Shown piece by piece: positions 9,703 to 18,401 of a stretch of 61,094 nucleotides of DNA. Source of the stretch: Rhodospirillaceae bacterium (GTDB lineage Bacteria > Pseudomonadota > Alphaproteobacteria > Rhodospirillales > Rhodospirillaceae); contig JAIBCD010000014.1 of the NCBI GenBank assembly GCA_019694335.1, forward strand, positions 1 to 61,094. Direction: 5' to 3'. The notes below the pieces were generated by a model. The model was not told the origin of the DNA, ran no database searches, and saw only the letters and a list, made by a program, of their open reading frames with translations. The stretch's first letter is position 1. Each line of letters opens with the position of its first letter. The translations under genes and the position numbers were made by a program.

Positions 9703-10269
9703 CTAGAACACCTTCAGGAAACCCGAGCCGCCCTTGGAGATCACCGGGATCGGACCGTCACCGGGCTTCTTGCCGCTGGCGGCGTTCTGATTCAAACGCC
9801 GGGTTTCAGCCGCCGGGTCGATGGCGGTGCCGGCGGGATCTTCCGACTTCCAGAACAGCAGGCGGTCGGTGAAATCGCTCTTCTCGCCCGCGAACACCGA
9901 GACCTCTTTGTCGAGGGTGTTGCGGATATTGGGCGCGATGTCGTCGGCGCCGGCGTGGGCCAGGAACTGGGCTTCGCCGCGGCTCATGCCGCGGGTCTGA
10001 TAGGCCTGCAGGCGAGCGCGGCCGATCAGCGCGGCGCGGGCCTGTTCGACCGGGGTCAGCTGCTGCGGGCGCTCCTCGCCCGGCGCGGGCGGACGCAGGT
10101 TGTAGTCGGGCGGCACGGACAGGGGCGCCGGCGCGGCCACGGCGAATTCATCGGGCACGGTGCGTTGCAGCCCGAGCGAGCGCTTCATGCTCTGGCAACC
10201 CGCGAGCGCCACCACGGCGATGAGCACCACGGCAACCCGGGACAATTTTGTGTCGGAAACCAGCTTCAT
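9703..10269 (-). CDS. DUF3035 family lipoprotein
   Basis: The 188-residue protein has an N-terminal lipoprotein signal with the lipobox LAGC, so the mature protein begins with Cys24. A proline-rich stretch (PDEFAVAAPAPLSVPPDYNL) then leads to a short helical domain, the DUF3035 pattern of alphaproteobacteria. Function is unknown. It is encoded directly after lspA (6-bp gap), whose product would remove its own signal peptide, and after ileS in the same operon. Confidence 0.85.
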   Translation of the reverse strand: MKLVSDTKLSRVAVVLIAVVALAGCQSMKRSLGLQRTVPDEFAVAAPAPLSVPPDYNLRPPAPGEERPQQLTPVEQARAALIGRARLQAYQTRGMSRGEAQFLAHAGADDIAPNIRNTLDKEVSVFAGEKSDFTDRLLFWKSEDPAGTAIDPAAETRRLNQNAASGKKPGDGPIPVISKGGSGFLKVF

Positions 10270-10275
10270 AACGAC

Positions 10276-10815
10276 CTATTCCTTTGAATTTGCCGCATCG
10301 TGATGGGGTGCCATCACGGCGTCAAGCAGCCACATACCCGCGCCGAGGGTGATCCAGGTATCGGCAAGGTTGAACGTCGGGAATTGCCAGTCCCGCCAAT
10401 GGACCAGCAGAAAGTCCGCCACCGCGCACCAGGTGGCGCGATCGACGATATTGCCCAGCGCCCCGCCGATAATCAGGCCGCAGGCCGCCTGCAACCAGGG
10501 CCTGTCCAGGCGCCACAGCCACCACAATAACAAGAGCGTGATGCCGCCCTGCATCGCCAGGAGAATCGCGCAGGTGGCGGCCTCGCCAGAGTTGAACAGC
10601 GAAAAGCTGATCCCGGCGTTCCAGGACAGCCGCAGTTCGAACACCGGCAGCACCTCGATGACACGCGAGGAATAGAACGGCGTTTCGGTTACGCCCTCGG
10701 GCCGCATCACCTTCTCGACAATGATGTACTTGGAGACCTGGTCCGTGAGCAGGCCGGCCGCGGCCATCGCGAGGCCGGTCACAGGCATCCTACCGAGAAC
10801 TGATCCCGCGCTCAT
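10276..10815 (-). CDS. lspA: Lipoprotein signal peptidase (signal peptidase II)
   Basis: The 179-residue inner-membrane aspartic protease cleaves the signal peptide of diacylated prolipoproteins. Conserved blocks are LTDQVSKYII, LSWNAGISFSLF, GGALGNIVDR and FNLADTWI. The two catalytic aspartates lie in the last two blocks. Four membrane helices are visible. It lies 3 bp after ileS, the usual ileS-lspA order, and precedes a lipoprotein gene. Confidence 0.96.
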   Translation of the reverse strand: MSAGSVLGRMPVTGLAMAAAGLLTDQVSKYIIVEKVMRPEGVTETPFYSSRVIEVLPVFELRLSWNAGISFSLFNSGEAATCAILLAMQGGITLLLLWWLWRLDRPWLQAACGLIIGGALGNIVDRATWCAVADFLLVHWRDWQFPTFNLADTWITLGAGMWLLDAVMAPHHDAANSKE

Positions 10816-10818
10816 ATG

Positions 10819-13656
10819 CTAGGCCGCTTTGATCTGATCGACCGCCGTGTCGCAGCGTTCGCACACCGCGGCATGGCGGTGACGTCCGACATCGGGCAGC
10901 ACTTTCCAGCAACGCTGGCACTTCGCGCCTTCGGCCAATTCCACCACCGCGCCCGCGCCCGCGACGTCGGCCAATACGTAGGCCCCGTCCGGCGGTGTCG
11001 CCGCGACCAAGGCGATATTGGAAACGATGCAGATCTCCTCCATGGGCACGCCGGCGATCTTCGCCAATGTATCCTTATCGGCGTAAAGCTTGGGGTGCGC
11101 CTGGAGCGAAGCGCCGATGCGCTTGGCCGCGCGATCCAGTTCCAACGCTCCGGTGACGACCCGGCGCAGGTTAAACACCGTCGTCCACTTCTCCGCCAGC
11201 GCGTCGTCGCGCCAGCTGTCCGGCAGGTCCGGGAACTGTTCCAGATGCACCGACTTGGCCTCGGGGTGGCGCGCGAGCCAGGCTTCTTCCGCGGTGAAGC
11301 AGATGAACGGCGCCAGCCACTTCACCAGGCAGTCGTAAACGATCGCCAGCACCGTGCGGCTGGCGCGGCGCTTGATCGACGACGGCGCATCGCAATACAG
11401 CACGTCCTTGCGGATATCGAAGTACAGCGCCGACAAGTCCACCGCGCAGAAGTTATGCAGTTCGTTGAACACGCCGTGGAAGTCGTAGGCCGTACAACCG
11501 TCGCGGATGATCCGGTCCATCTGCTTCAGGCGGTGCAGCACCCAGCGCTCCAGCTCGGGCATCTCCCTGGCCTCCAGGCGCTCGGCTTCGTCGAAGCCGG
11601 CGAGGTTACCCAGGAGATAGCGCAAGGTGTTGCGCAGGCGGCGGTAGAGGTCGCTCATCTGCTTGATGATGTTCGGGCCCACGGAAAGGTCCGCCGCGTA
11701 GTTCGACCCCACCACCCACAGGCGCAGGATGTCGGCGCCCGACTGGCCCGCCGCGGCCTGGGGCGCCACGACGTTGCCGAGCGACTTGGACATCTTGCGG
11801 CCCTTCTCGTCCAGCACGAAGCCATGGGTGAGCACGGCGTCGAACGGCGCGCGCCCGCGCGTGCCGCAGGATTCCAGGAGCGAGGTGTGGAACCAGCCGC
11901 GATGCTGGTCCGAGCCTTCAAGGTAGAGATCGGCCGGCCACTTCAGGTCCGGGCGCTGTTCCAGCACAAAGGCATGGGTCGAGCCCGAGTCGAACCACAC
12001 CTCGATGATATCGGTGACCTGATTCCAGTCCTCGGCCTTATAGCTGTTGCCGAGGAAGCGCTCCGGCGGTGAGGTCAGCCAGGCGTCGCCGCCTTCCTTG
12101 GCCACGGCGTCGGCGATGCGGTCGATCACCGCCTGGTCGCGCAAGAGCTCGCCGGTGACCTTGTGGGTGAACACGGCCAAGGGCACGCCCCATTGGCGCT
12201 GGCGCGAGATGCACCAGTCCGGGCGGCTCTCGATCATGGATTGGATGCGGTTACGGCCCAAGGGCGGCACCCACTGGGTCGCGGCGATGGCCTCGAGCGC
12301 GGTCTTCCGCAGCCCGGTTTTCTCCATCGAGATGAACCACTGCGGGGTATTGCGGAAGATCAGCGGCGCCTTGGACCGCCAGGAATGCGGATAACTGTGA
12401 GTGAGCTTGCCGTGCGCAAGCAATGCGCCCGCGGCCGTCAGCGCCGCGATCATGTCGGCATCGATCTTGAAGACATGCTTGCCGGCGAACAGCGGCACAT
12501 GCGCCATGTATTTGCCTTCGCCGTCCACGGTGTCGGGCACGGGCACGTTGTGCTTCATGCCAAGGATCCAGTCGTCCTCGCCGTGGCCGGGCGCCCCATG
12601 CACGAAGCCGGTGCCGGCCTCGGTGGTGACGAAGTCGCCCGCGTACATGGGCACCGGGAAGTCATAGCCCTGTCCCGCGAACGGATGGCGGCAGACGGTG
12701 CCCGTGAAGGCTTCGCCTTTGACACTGCCGATGACCGCGTGTTCGGTGATCTTGGCCGACTTAAGGGTGGTTTCGAGGAGTTCGTGCGCGACGACGATCT
12801 TCTCGCCCACTTTCGCCAGCGCGCCTTCGGCAACGGCTTTCACTTCCACCACGTCGTAAGCGACGGCATCGCCAAACGCGATCAGGCGGTTGCCGGGCAT
12901 GGTCCAGGGCGTCGTGGTCCAGATGACGATGGACGCCCCCTTTGCCGCCGCGACTTTCGTCTCCACCACCGGGAACTTCACCCAGACGGTGGTGGAGGTA
13001 TGGTCTTCATATTCCACTTCGGCGTCGGCGAGCGCGGTCTTCTCGACCACCGACCACAACACCGGCTTGGCGCCGCGGTAGAGCGCCCCGTTCATGACGA
13101 ACTTGCCGAGCTCGCGCACGATCGCACCCTCGGCGGGGAACGCCATGGTCATGTAGGGGTTCTTCCAGTCGCCCACCACGCCCAGGCGCTTGAACTCCTC
13201 GCGCTGGACCGCGATCCACTTCTCGGCGAACTCGCGGCACTGGCGGCGGAACTCCACCACCGGCACGTCGTCCTTGTTCTTGCCCTTGGCGCGGTATTCT
13301 TCCTCGATCTTCCATTCGATCGGCAGGCCGTGGCAGTCCCAGCCCGGCACATAGTTGGAATCGTAACCGGTCATCTGCCGGGCGCGGACGATCACGTCCT
13401 TGAGGATCTTGTTGAGCGCGTGGCCGATGTGCAGGTGGCCGTTGGCGTAAGGCGGGCCGTCGTGCAGGACGAACTTCTCGCGGCCCTTCGCGGTCGCGCG
13501 CAGGAGCTTGTAGAGGTCCATCTCCTCCCAACGGGCCAGGAGCTTGGCTTCCAACTGCGGAAGCCCGGCCTTCATCGGGAAGTCGGTGGCGGGCAGGAAA
13601 ACGGTGTTGCGGTAATCCGGTGCGGACGGGGCAGGTGTCGCGGGCTGGTCGGCCAT
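10819..13656 (-). CDS. ileS: Isoleucyl-tRNA synthetase
   Basis: The 945-residue class Ia synthetase charges tRNA-Ile and edits mischarged valine. The HIGH motif is at residues 76-79 (GHLHIGHALNKIL) and KMSKS lies in DEKGRKMSKSLGN. The editing domain includes WTTTPWTMPGNRL. The C-terminus ends in a four-cysteine zinc knuckle (CQRCWK and CERCD). ATG 13656 is preferred to an upstream TTG at 13671. It heads the ileS-lspA-DUF3035 operon. Confidence 0.97.
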   Translation of the reverse strand: MADQPATPAPSAPDYRNTVFLPATDFPMKAGLPQLEAKLLARWEEMDLYKLLRATAKGREKFVLHDGPPYANGHLHIGHALNKILKDVIVRARQMTGYDSNYVPGWDCHGLPIEWKIEEEYRAKGKNKDDVPVVEFRRQCREFAEKWIAVQREEFKRLGVVGDWKNPYMTMAFPAEGAIVRELGKFVMNGALYRGAKPVLWSVVEKTALADAEVEYEDHTSTTVWVKFPVVETKVAAAKGASIVIWTTTPWTMPGNRLIAFGDAVAYDVVEVKAVAEGALAKVGEKIVVAHELLETTLKSAKITEHAVIGSVKGEAFTGTVCRHPFAGQGYDFPVPMYAGDFVTTEAGTGFVHGAPGHGEDDWILGMKHNVPVPDTVDGEGKYMAHVPLFAGKHVFKIDADMIAALTAAGALLAHGKLTHSYPHSWRSKAPLIFRNTPQWFISMEKTGLRKTALEAIAATQWVPPLGRNRIQSMIESRPDWCISRQRQWGVPLAVFTHKVTGELLRDQAVIDRIADAVAKEGGDAWLTSPPERFLGNSYKAEDWNQVTDIIEVWFDSGSTHAFVLEQRPDLKWPADLYLEGSDQHRGWFHTSLLESCGTRGRAPFDAVLTHGFVLDEKGRKMSKSLGNVVAPQAAAGQSGADILRLWVVGSNYAADLSVGPNIIKQMSDLYRRLRNTLRYLLGNLAGFDEAERLEAREMPELERWVLHRLKQMDRIIRDGCTAYDFHGVFNELHNFCAVDLSALYFDIRKDVLYCDAPSSIKRRASRTVLAIVYDCLVKWLAPFICFTAEEAWLARHPEAKSVHLEQFPDLPDSWRDDALAEKWTTVFNLRRVVTGALELDRAAKRIGASLQAHPKLYADKDTLAKIAGVPMEEICIVSNIALVAATPPDGAYVLADVAGAGAVVELAEGAKCQRCWKVLPDVGRHRHAAVCERCDTAVDQIKAA

Positions 13657-13885
13657 GGCGCGGAATTCCAATTACAGGGAAGACGAAGGGCGAAAGAAAA
13701 CTGACCCCATTCCCGCCCTTAACGCGCCGGGCAGGAGATGGGGCGGCTAATTCGCCCCGCCTGTATGGTCCTGTCGTTTCCGCTGATGTCGGTCATGGCG
13801 GCCCGTGTCTATCAGGCGCGGCGGCGAGGGACAACAGGCCCTCGGGACACACCCATAATATATTGTAATATAACGATTATTATAT
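13657..13885. other. Intergenic region between ribF and ileS
   Basis: These 229 bases lie in the leader of ileS and after ribF, both on the minus strand. A short stem, GGGGCG (13739-13744) with CGCCCC (13754-13759), could terminate or pause transcription. An A/T-rich stretch at about 13855-13888 contrasts with the GC-rich surroundings and could hold the ileS promoter or the ribF 3' end. I see no T-box or convincing gene. Confidence 0.4.
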
Positions 13886-14866
13886 TCAGGCGGCAGGCAC
13901 GTAGGGCGCTGGAACCGGCGCCCCGGGAAGGCGGCCCAGGGCCACGCGGGCATTCTCTGCGTCCTTGGCGATCTGCGCGGCCAGGGCCGCGAGGCCGTCG
14001 AACTTCTGCACCGGCCGCAGGTAGTCGATCAGCGCCACCCGCAAATGCCGCCCGTAGAGATCGCCCTCGAAGCCGAGCAAATTCACTTCCAGCAGCACGT
14101 CGGTCTTGTCAAAAGTCGGCCGGCTGCCGAAGTTGGCGACACCGTCGAACCACAGGGTCGCGGCACCCCGGTCGATACCGGCGCGCACCGCGTACACGCC
14201 CTGGCGCGGGTGCAAGTAGTCCTTGTACGGCAGGTTGGCGGTCGGAAAGCCGAGTTGCCGCCCGCGCTTGTCGCCCTGTTCCACGCGCCCCTCGATCTCC
14301 CAGTAGCGGCCGAGCAGCCGCGCGGCATCAAAGGGACGGCCTTCCTTCAGCAGATTGCGGATGTTGGTCGAGGAATAGCGCACGCCGTCAGGCGCCGTGG
14401 TCTCGCCCACCGCCGTGACGCCGAAGCCGTAACGCCCGGCCAATTCCTTGAGCAGCGCGACGTTGCCCTTGCGCTGATGCCCGAACACATAGTCGAAGCC
14501 GACCACGATATGCGACACGCCCAGGCCGCCCACCAGCACCTCGGCGACGAAGTTCTCCGCCGAACGCTGCGAGAACTCCTTGTCGAAGGTCTGCACATAA
14601 AGGTAGTCGACACCCAGGGCTTCGATCAGCCGCGCCTTCAGCCGGAACGGGCTCAGCAGGAACGGCTCCTGGTCGGGGCGGAAAAACTGGCGCGGATGGG
14701 GCGCGAAGGTCATCACCGCCGCCGCCACGTCATTTCCGCGCGCGATCCGGACCATTTCGCCGATCACGGCCTGATGGCCTTTGTGCAGGCCGTCGAAATT
14801 ACCGAGCGCGATAACCCCGCCTTTCAAGGGCGCGGGCACTTCGCTCCAGGTGCGGAAGATGTGCAT
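13886..14866 (-). CDS. ribF: Bifunctional riboflavin kinase / FAD synthetase
   Basis: The 326-residue enzyme makes FMN from riboflavin and then FAD. The N-terminal FAD synthetase (nucleotidyltransferase) domain has GNFDGLHKGHQAVI and the later RYSSTNIR. The C-terminal flavokinase domain has KRGRQLGFPTANL and GVYAVRAGI. ATG 14866 shares a base with the stop of the MaoC gene (TAATG), so the two are coupled. A longer in-frame start inside the MaoC gene was rejected. Confidence 0.95.
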   Translation of the reverse strand: MHIFRTWSEVPAPLKGGVIALGNFDGLHKGHQAVIGEMVRIARGNDVAAAVMTFAPHPRQFFRPDQEPFLLSPFRLKARLIEALGVDYLYVQTFDKEFSQRSAENFVAEVLVGGLGVSHIVVGFDYVFGHQRKGNVALLKELAGRYGFGVTAVGETTAPDGVRYSSTNIRNLLKEGRPFDAARLLGRYWEIEGRVEQGDKRGRQLGFPTANLPYKDYLHPRQGVYAVRAGIDRGAATLWFDGVANFGSRPTFDKTDVLLEVNLLGFEGDLYGRHLRVALIDYLRPVQKFDGLAALAAQIAKDAENARVALGRLPGAPVPAPYVPAA

Positions 14867-15303
14867 TACGCCTTGGTCTTGGAGGCGACCAGCAGCGTGG
14901 CCTCGCCCTCGACCACCACCTTGTCGCCGACCCGGCACTCGGTCTTGAACACCACCAGGTTCTTGGCGGGGTTCTTGGAGAGCACCTCGCAGCGGGCCAC
15001 TAGGCGGTCACCGATCCTCACCGGCGCCTTGAACTTGAGGCTCTGGGCCACATAGATCGCGCCCGGCCCCGGCAGATCCTCGCCGAACAGGCCGGACATG
15101 ATCCCGGCCGAAAGCATGCCGTGCGCGACCCGTTCCTTGAAAATCGTGGTCGCGGCGTAGGCCGCGTCCATGTGCACCGGATTGTGGTCACGGCACACGT
15201 CGGCGAAAGCCTCGATGTCGGCCGCGGTGATGATGCGTTCGCGGGACGCGCTCTGCCCCACGGCGAGTTCCTCGAAAGCATAGGTTCTGGGTGAAGACAT
15301 CAT
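14866..15303 (-). CDS. MaoC-like (R)-specific enoyl-CoA hydratase
   Basis: The 145-residue hot-dog-fold protein has the hydratase 2 motif, here DHNPVHMD, with catalytic Asp and His, followed by VAHGMLSAGI. By family it hydrates trans-2-enoyl-CoA to (R)-3-hydroxyacyl-CoA, feeding polyhydroxyalkanoate or fatty-acid metabolism. Two adjacent ATG codons (15303 and 15300) could start it and neither has a strong ribosome-binding site. It is upstream of ribF with a one-base overlap. Confidence 0.88.
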   Translation of the reverse strand: MMSSPRTYAFEELAVGQSASRERIITAADIEAFADVCRDHNPVHMDAAYAATTIFKERVAHGMLSAGIMSGLFGEDLPGPGAIYVAQSLKFKAPVRIGDRLVARCEVLSKNPAKNLVVFKTECRVGDKVVVEGEATLLVASKTKA

Positions 15304-15371
15304 GTGCGCGCTGGATTGGGACAGGCCCGCCATGCGATCATGCGGGGCGGATTTAGGGAAGGAGAAAGCCC

Positions 15372-15785
15372 TTGTTAAGGCAATACCCGCTGAAACAAGA
15401 CTTGCTGAAACAAGACTGGGCGAAACAAACAGGTCTGTCGCGACCGGTCAAGGCCGCGTTGGCCCTGACCGTCGCCGCCCTGGCTTTTTCAGGCTGCTCC
15501 ACCGATCACTGGTTCCGCACCGATAAAACGCCGCAGGAGACCGCCGCCGATTACAAGGCCTGCAACGACCGCGTGCAGGAAATGGCCCTGGCGCGCGCCG
15601 GCCAGCAGCGCGCGAGCTACACGCCCACCACCGCGGCCCGGCCACCCAACGGCCTGCCCACCGGCACCGGCGCCAACGTCGGCGAAACACCGATGCAAAT
15701 GCACGACCGGGTCACCGCCGAAACCAACTTCGACGCCCAGGTCCGTACCTGCATGACCGACAAGGGCTACACGCTCGCCCCCTGA
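15372..15785 (+). CDS. Small putative lipoprotein starting with TTG
   Basis: The 137-residue protein has a basic N-terminal region, a hydrophobic segment (ALALTVAALAFSGC) and a lipobox-like FSGC. It is probably a lipoprotein. Before the signal is a short internal repeat (LKQDLLKQDWAKQ) encoded by two copies of CTGAAACAAGACT. The start is TTG 15372, supported by GGAAGGAG about eight bases upstream. Two later cysteines (YKACNDRVQEM and VRTCMTDKGY) lie in a pattern seen in small envelope proteins. No function is recognised. Confidence 0.7.
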   Translation: MLRQYPLKQDLLKQDWAKQTGLSRPVKAALALTVAALAFSGCSTDHWFRTDKTPQETAADYKACNDRVQEMALARAGQQRASYTPTTAARPPNGLPTGTGANVGETPMQMHDRVTAETNFDAQVRTCMTDKGYTLAP

Positions 15786-15794
15786 AAGACCTCC

Positions 15795-16223
15795 ATGGCG
15801 ATCCGCCGCCTCGACTCCCTCGGCTACCAGATCGGCCTGCTCTCGCGGCTGTTCGACCGGCGTTTGCAGGAGGTGCTCAAGGAACAGGGTGTCGCGCCTG
15901 GGCAGTTCGCGCCCCTGGTGATGCTATTCGAACAGGACGGGCTGACCCAGGCCGAACTCTGCCGGCGCATCAATGTCGAGCAGCCGACCATGGCCAACAC
16001 CCTCGAGCGCATGGAGCGCGACGGCCTGATCAAGCGCAAGGCCGACACCGAGGACAAGCGCCGCGCCCTCGTGCACCTGACGCCGCGCGCGAAAGACATG
16101 CGCGAAGCGGTGATGGAAAACGCCCGCGCCGTCGCCGGACGCGCGGTGCAGCGGCTCTCGCCCGCCGATCAGGACGACATGTTCCGACTGCTGGCGCGCA
16201 TGGTCGAAAATCTGCGCGATTAA
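15795..16223 (+). CDS. MarR family transcriptional regulator
   Basis: The 142-residue protein is a winged-helix regulator. The recognition-helix region is LTQAELCRRINVEQPTMANT and the wing is DGLIKRKADTEDKRRALVHL. It follows the lipoprotein gene by nine bases. Its TAA (16221-16223) is shared with the convergent monooxygenase-like gene through the palindrome TTAA. Family members bind as dimers to inverted repeats and respond to small phenolics or oxidants; the ligand here is unknown. Confidence 0.93.
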   Translation: MAIRRLDSLGYQIGLLSRLFDRRLQEVLKEQGVAPGQFAPLVMLFEQDGLTQAELCRRINVEQPTMANTLERMERDGLIKRKADTEDKRRALVHLTPRAKDMREAVMENARAVAGRAVQRLSPADQDDMFRLLARMVENLRD

Positions 16224-16540
16224 GGCATCGTATATGCGCGTTCGACTTTGCAGACGCGCAAGGCAAACTCCGAATACCACTCGCTCCGCCCGCGCCTCTG
16301 GGCCACCAGGTGCTCGGTGTTGCGCTTCCAGGCGGCGATCGCCTCGAGGCTCGCCCAGTAAGACACGGTGATGCCGAGACCATCGCGGGCGCTTTCGATT
16401 CCGAGGAACCCCGGTTGCTGCGCCGCCAATTCCGCCATGCGCGCGGCGGTCTCGCCGTAGCCGTTATCGCCGGGGTTACGCAGGCTCGTGAAAATCACCG
16501 CGTAGTATGGCGGCTCGGGTGTGGCGGCGATGGCGGTCAT
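16220..16540 (-). CDS. Antibiotic biosynthesis monooxygenase (ABM) domain protein
   Basis: The 106-residue protein has the dimeric alpha/beta-barrel pattern of the ABM family: YYAVIFTSLR, an FLGIESARD strand, then VSYWASLEAIAAWKRNTEH. Such small proteins may be cofactor-free oxygenases or simply ligand-binding. ATG 16540 is chosen because AGGAGA lies eight bases upstream. It converges on the MarR gene and shares its stop tetranucleotide. Confidence 0.85.
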   Translation of the reverse strand: MTAIAATPEPPYYAVIFTSLRNPGDNGYGETAARMAELAAQQPGFLGIESARDGLGITVSYWASLEAIAAWKRNTEHLVAQRRGRSEWYSEFALRVCKVERAYTMP

Positions 16541-16729
16541 GACGTTCTCCTGGGTGTGTTTTGGGCTTCGCGCCCTCACCTAACCAATTGATAAATTTAG
16601 GATTTATTGCGGAAATCGCCGAGGTTCGGGTTGCGGGCACCCTGCAACCCATGGAATAGTACAAAAAATGCCGGCCGCGACCAGCGCCGGGGATACCTCG
16701 GAGAGGGATGCCGGCCTTGATGTGTTTCG

Positions 16730-18397
16730 ATGTCTGACACTGGCGCCCTGTTCGCGGCCGTGCTTGAGGCCACCAGCGACGCCGTGCTGCTGACCGACCG
16801 CAGCGGCATGATCCGCGAGGTCAATCCGGCGTTCAACAAACTCACCGGCTTCGCGCCCGGCGCCCTGATCGGCAAGGACGCGCGCGAGCTGTTCAGCGAC
16901 CTCAATGACGCGGGCCTGTGCGACGAACTGTGGTCCGACGCGCCCGCGCCGCGCCACTACACCTCGATCCGCTCGCGTCACGCCGATGGCCGCGCGCAGG
17001 TGCATGGCCTGTCCATGACGCCGATCCGCGACGACAGCGGCACGCCCACGGATTTCCTGGCGGTGATCCTGTCGGAGTCCTTCCAGACCGATGCCGCCAG
17101 CGGCGACACCCGCCGCGTCGGCTACGACGCGCTCACTGGCTTGCCGGACCGCGCTCTGCTCGCCGACCGTGTCGGCCAAACCATCCTCAACGCCAAGCGC
17201 GCCAACAAGTCCATCGCCCTTCTGGTGATGGGCCTCGACCGCTTCACCGTCATCAACGACGCGCTCGGCTACGCGGCCGGCGACCAGCTCCTGAAGGAAG
17301 TCGCCGAGCGCCTGTCCAAGGTGATCCGCTCGTCGGACACCGCCGCGCGCCTCGACGGCGACAAGTTCGCGGTCATGACCCCGATCAGCGCCGTCGACGA
17401 CAGCGTGATCGTCGCCGAGAAAGTTCTGACCGCGGTCAAGAAGGCGTTCCACATCAAGAACGAGGAAGTGTTCGTCACCTTCTCCATCGGCATCGCGATC
17501 TACCCCACCGACGGCGAGGATTTCAACGACCTGCTCAAGGACGGGCTTTCGGCGATGCAATACGCCAAGGCCAGCGGCGGCGCCGAATACCGCTTCTTCG
17601 CCGCCGACATGAACACCAAGGCGCGCAACCGCCTCGACCTAGAAAAGCGCATGCGCGCGGCCCTGGTGAACCAGGAATTCGTGCTGTTTTACCAGCCCAA
17701 GATGGATGTGCTCACCAACCGGGTGAAAGGCGCCGAAGCCCTGATCCGCTGGCGCGACCCGGTCCACGGCATGATCGGCCCGGGCGAGTTCATCCCGGTC
17801 GCCGAGGAATGCGGCCTGATCGTCGACATCGGCACCTGGTGCCTGCGCGAAGCCTGCCGCCAGACCAAGGCCTGGCAGGACGCGGGCTACGCGCCCATCC
17901 GCATGTCGGTGAACGTCTCGGCCCACCAGTTCAAGGCCAAGGATCTGCTCGATAAGGTCAAAAAGGCGCTCGATGATTCGGGTCTCGCACCCAAGTGGCT
18001 GGAGCTGGAAATCACCGAAAGCATGCTGATGAACGATGTCGAGGCCGCGATCGCACGCATGCAGGCGGTGCGCGACCTGGGCTGTGGGCTGTCGATCGAC
18101 GATTTCGGCACCGGCTATTCGAGCCTGTCGTATCTGTCGCGGTTCCCGATCACCACGCTCAAGATCGACCGCGCCTTCGTGAAGGATGTTCAGGAGAACC
18201 AGAACACCAAGGAGATCGCGCGCGCCATCATCGGGCTGTCGCGCGGGCTCAATCTGGAAGTGGTGGCCGAAGGCGCCGAGGTCATGGAACACGTCCAATT
18301 CCTCAAGGACAACGGCTGCGACATCATCCAGGGCTTTTTCTTCTCCAAACCGCTGGAAGCCAAGGATTTCGAAACCAGGCTTTACCGCCCGACCTGA
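16730..18397 (+). CDS. PAS-GGDEF-EAL protein, probable c-di-GMP phosphodiesterase
   Basis: The 555-residue cytoplasmic protein has a PAS sensor at about 5-115, a GGDEF domain at about 128-285 and an EAL domain at about 300-550. The cyclase signature is degenerate: DGDKF at 209-213 replaces GGDEF, so synthesis of c-di-GMP is unlikely. The EAL domain keeps its key residues (GAEALIRW, LEITES, DDFGTGYSSLSYL, KIDRAFV, AEGAE), so it should hydrolyse c-di-GMP. The GGDEF part may bind GTP as an allosteric site. No membrane segment is seen. It is a single gene converging on phoU. Confidence 0.94.
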   Translation: MSDTGALFAAVLEATSDAVLLTDRSGMIREVNPAFNKLTGFAPGALIGKDARELFSDLNDAGLCDELWSDAPAPRHYTSIRSRHADGRAQVHGLSMTPIRDDSGTPTDFLAVILSESFQTDAASGDTRRVGYDALTGLPDRALLADRVGQTILNAKRANKSIALLVMGLDRFTVINDALGYAAGDQLLKEVAERLSKVIRSSDTAARLDGDKFAVMTPISAVDDSVIVAEKVLTAVKKAFHIKNEEVFVTFSIGIAIYPTDGEDFNDLLKDGLSAMQYAKASGGAEYRFFAADMNTKARNRLDLEKRMRAALVNQEFVLFYQPKMDVLTNRVKGAEALIRWRDPVHGMIGPGEFIPVAEECGLIVDIGTWCLREACRQTKAWQDAGYAPIRMSVNVSAHQFKAKDLLDKVKKALDDSGLAPKWLELEITESMLMNDVEAAIARMQAVRDLGCGLSIDDFGTGYSSLSYLSRFPITTLKIDRAFVKDVQENQNTKEIARAIIGLSRGLNLEVVAEGAEVMEHVQFLKDNGCDIIQGFFFSKPLEAKDFETRLYRPT

Positions 18398-18401
18398 CGT
18401 C

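Noticed and set aside
12163-13704. 513-codon plus-strand frame opposite ileS
   Set aside because: Antisense to a certain synthetase gene; composition is histidine/arginine-rich as expected for a shadow.
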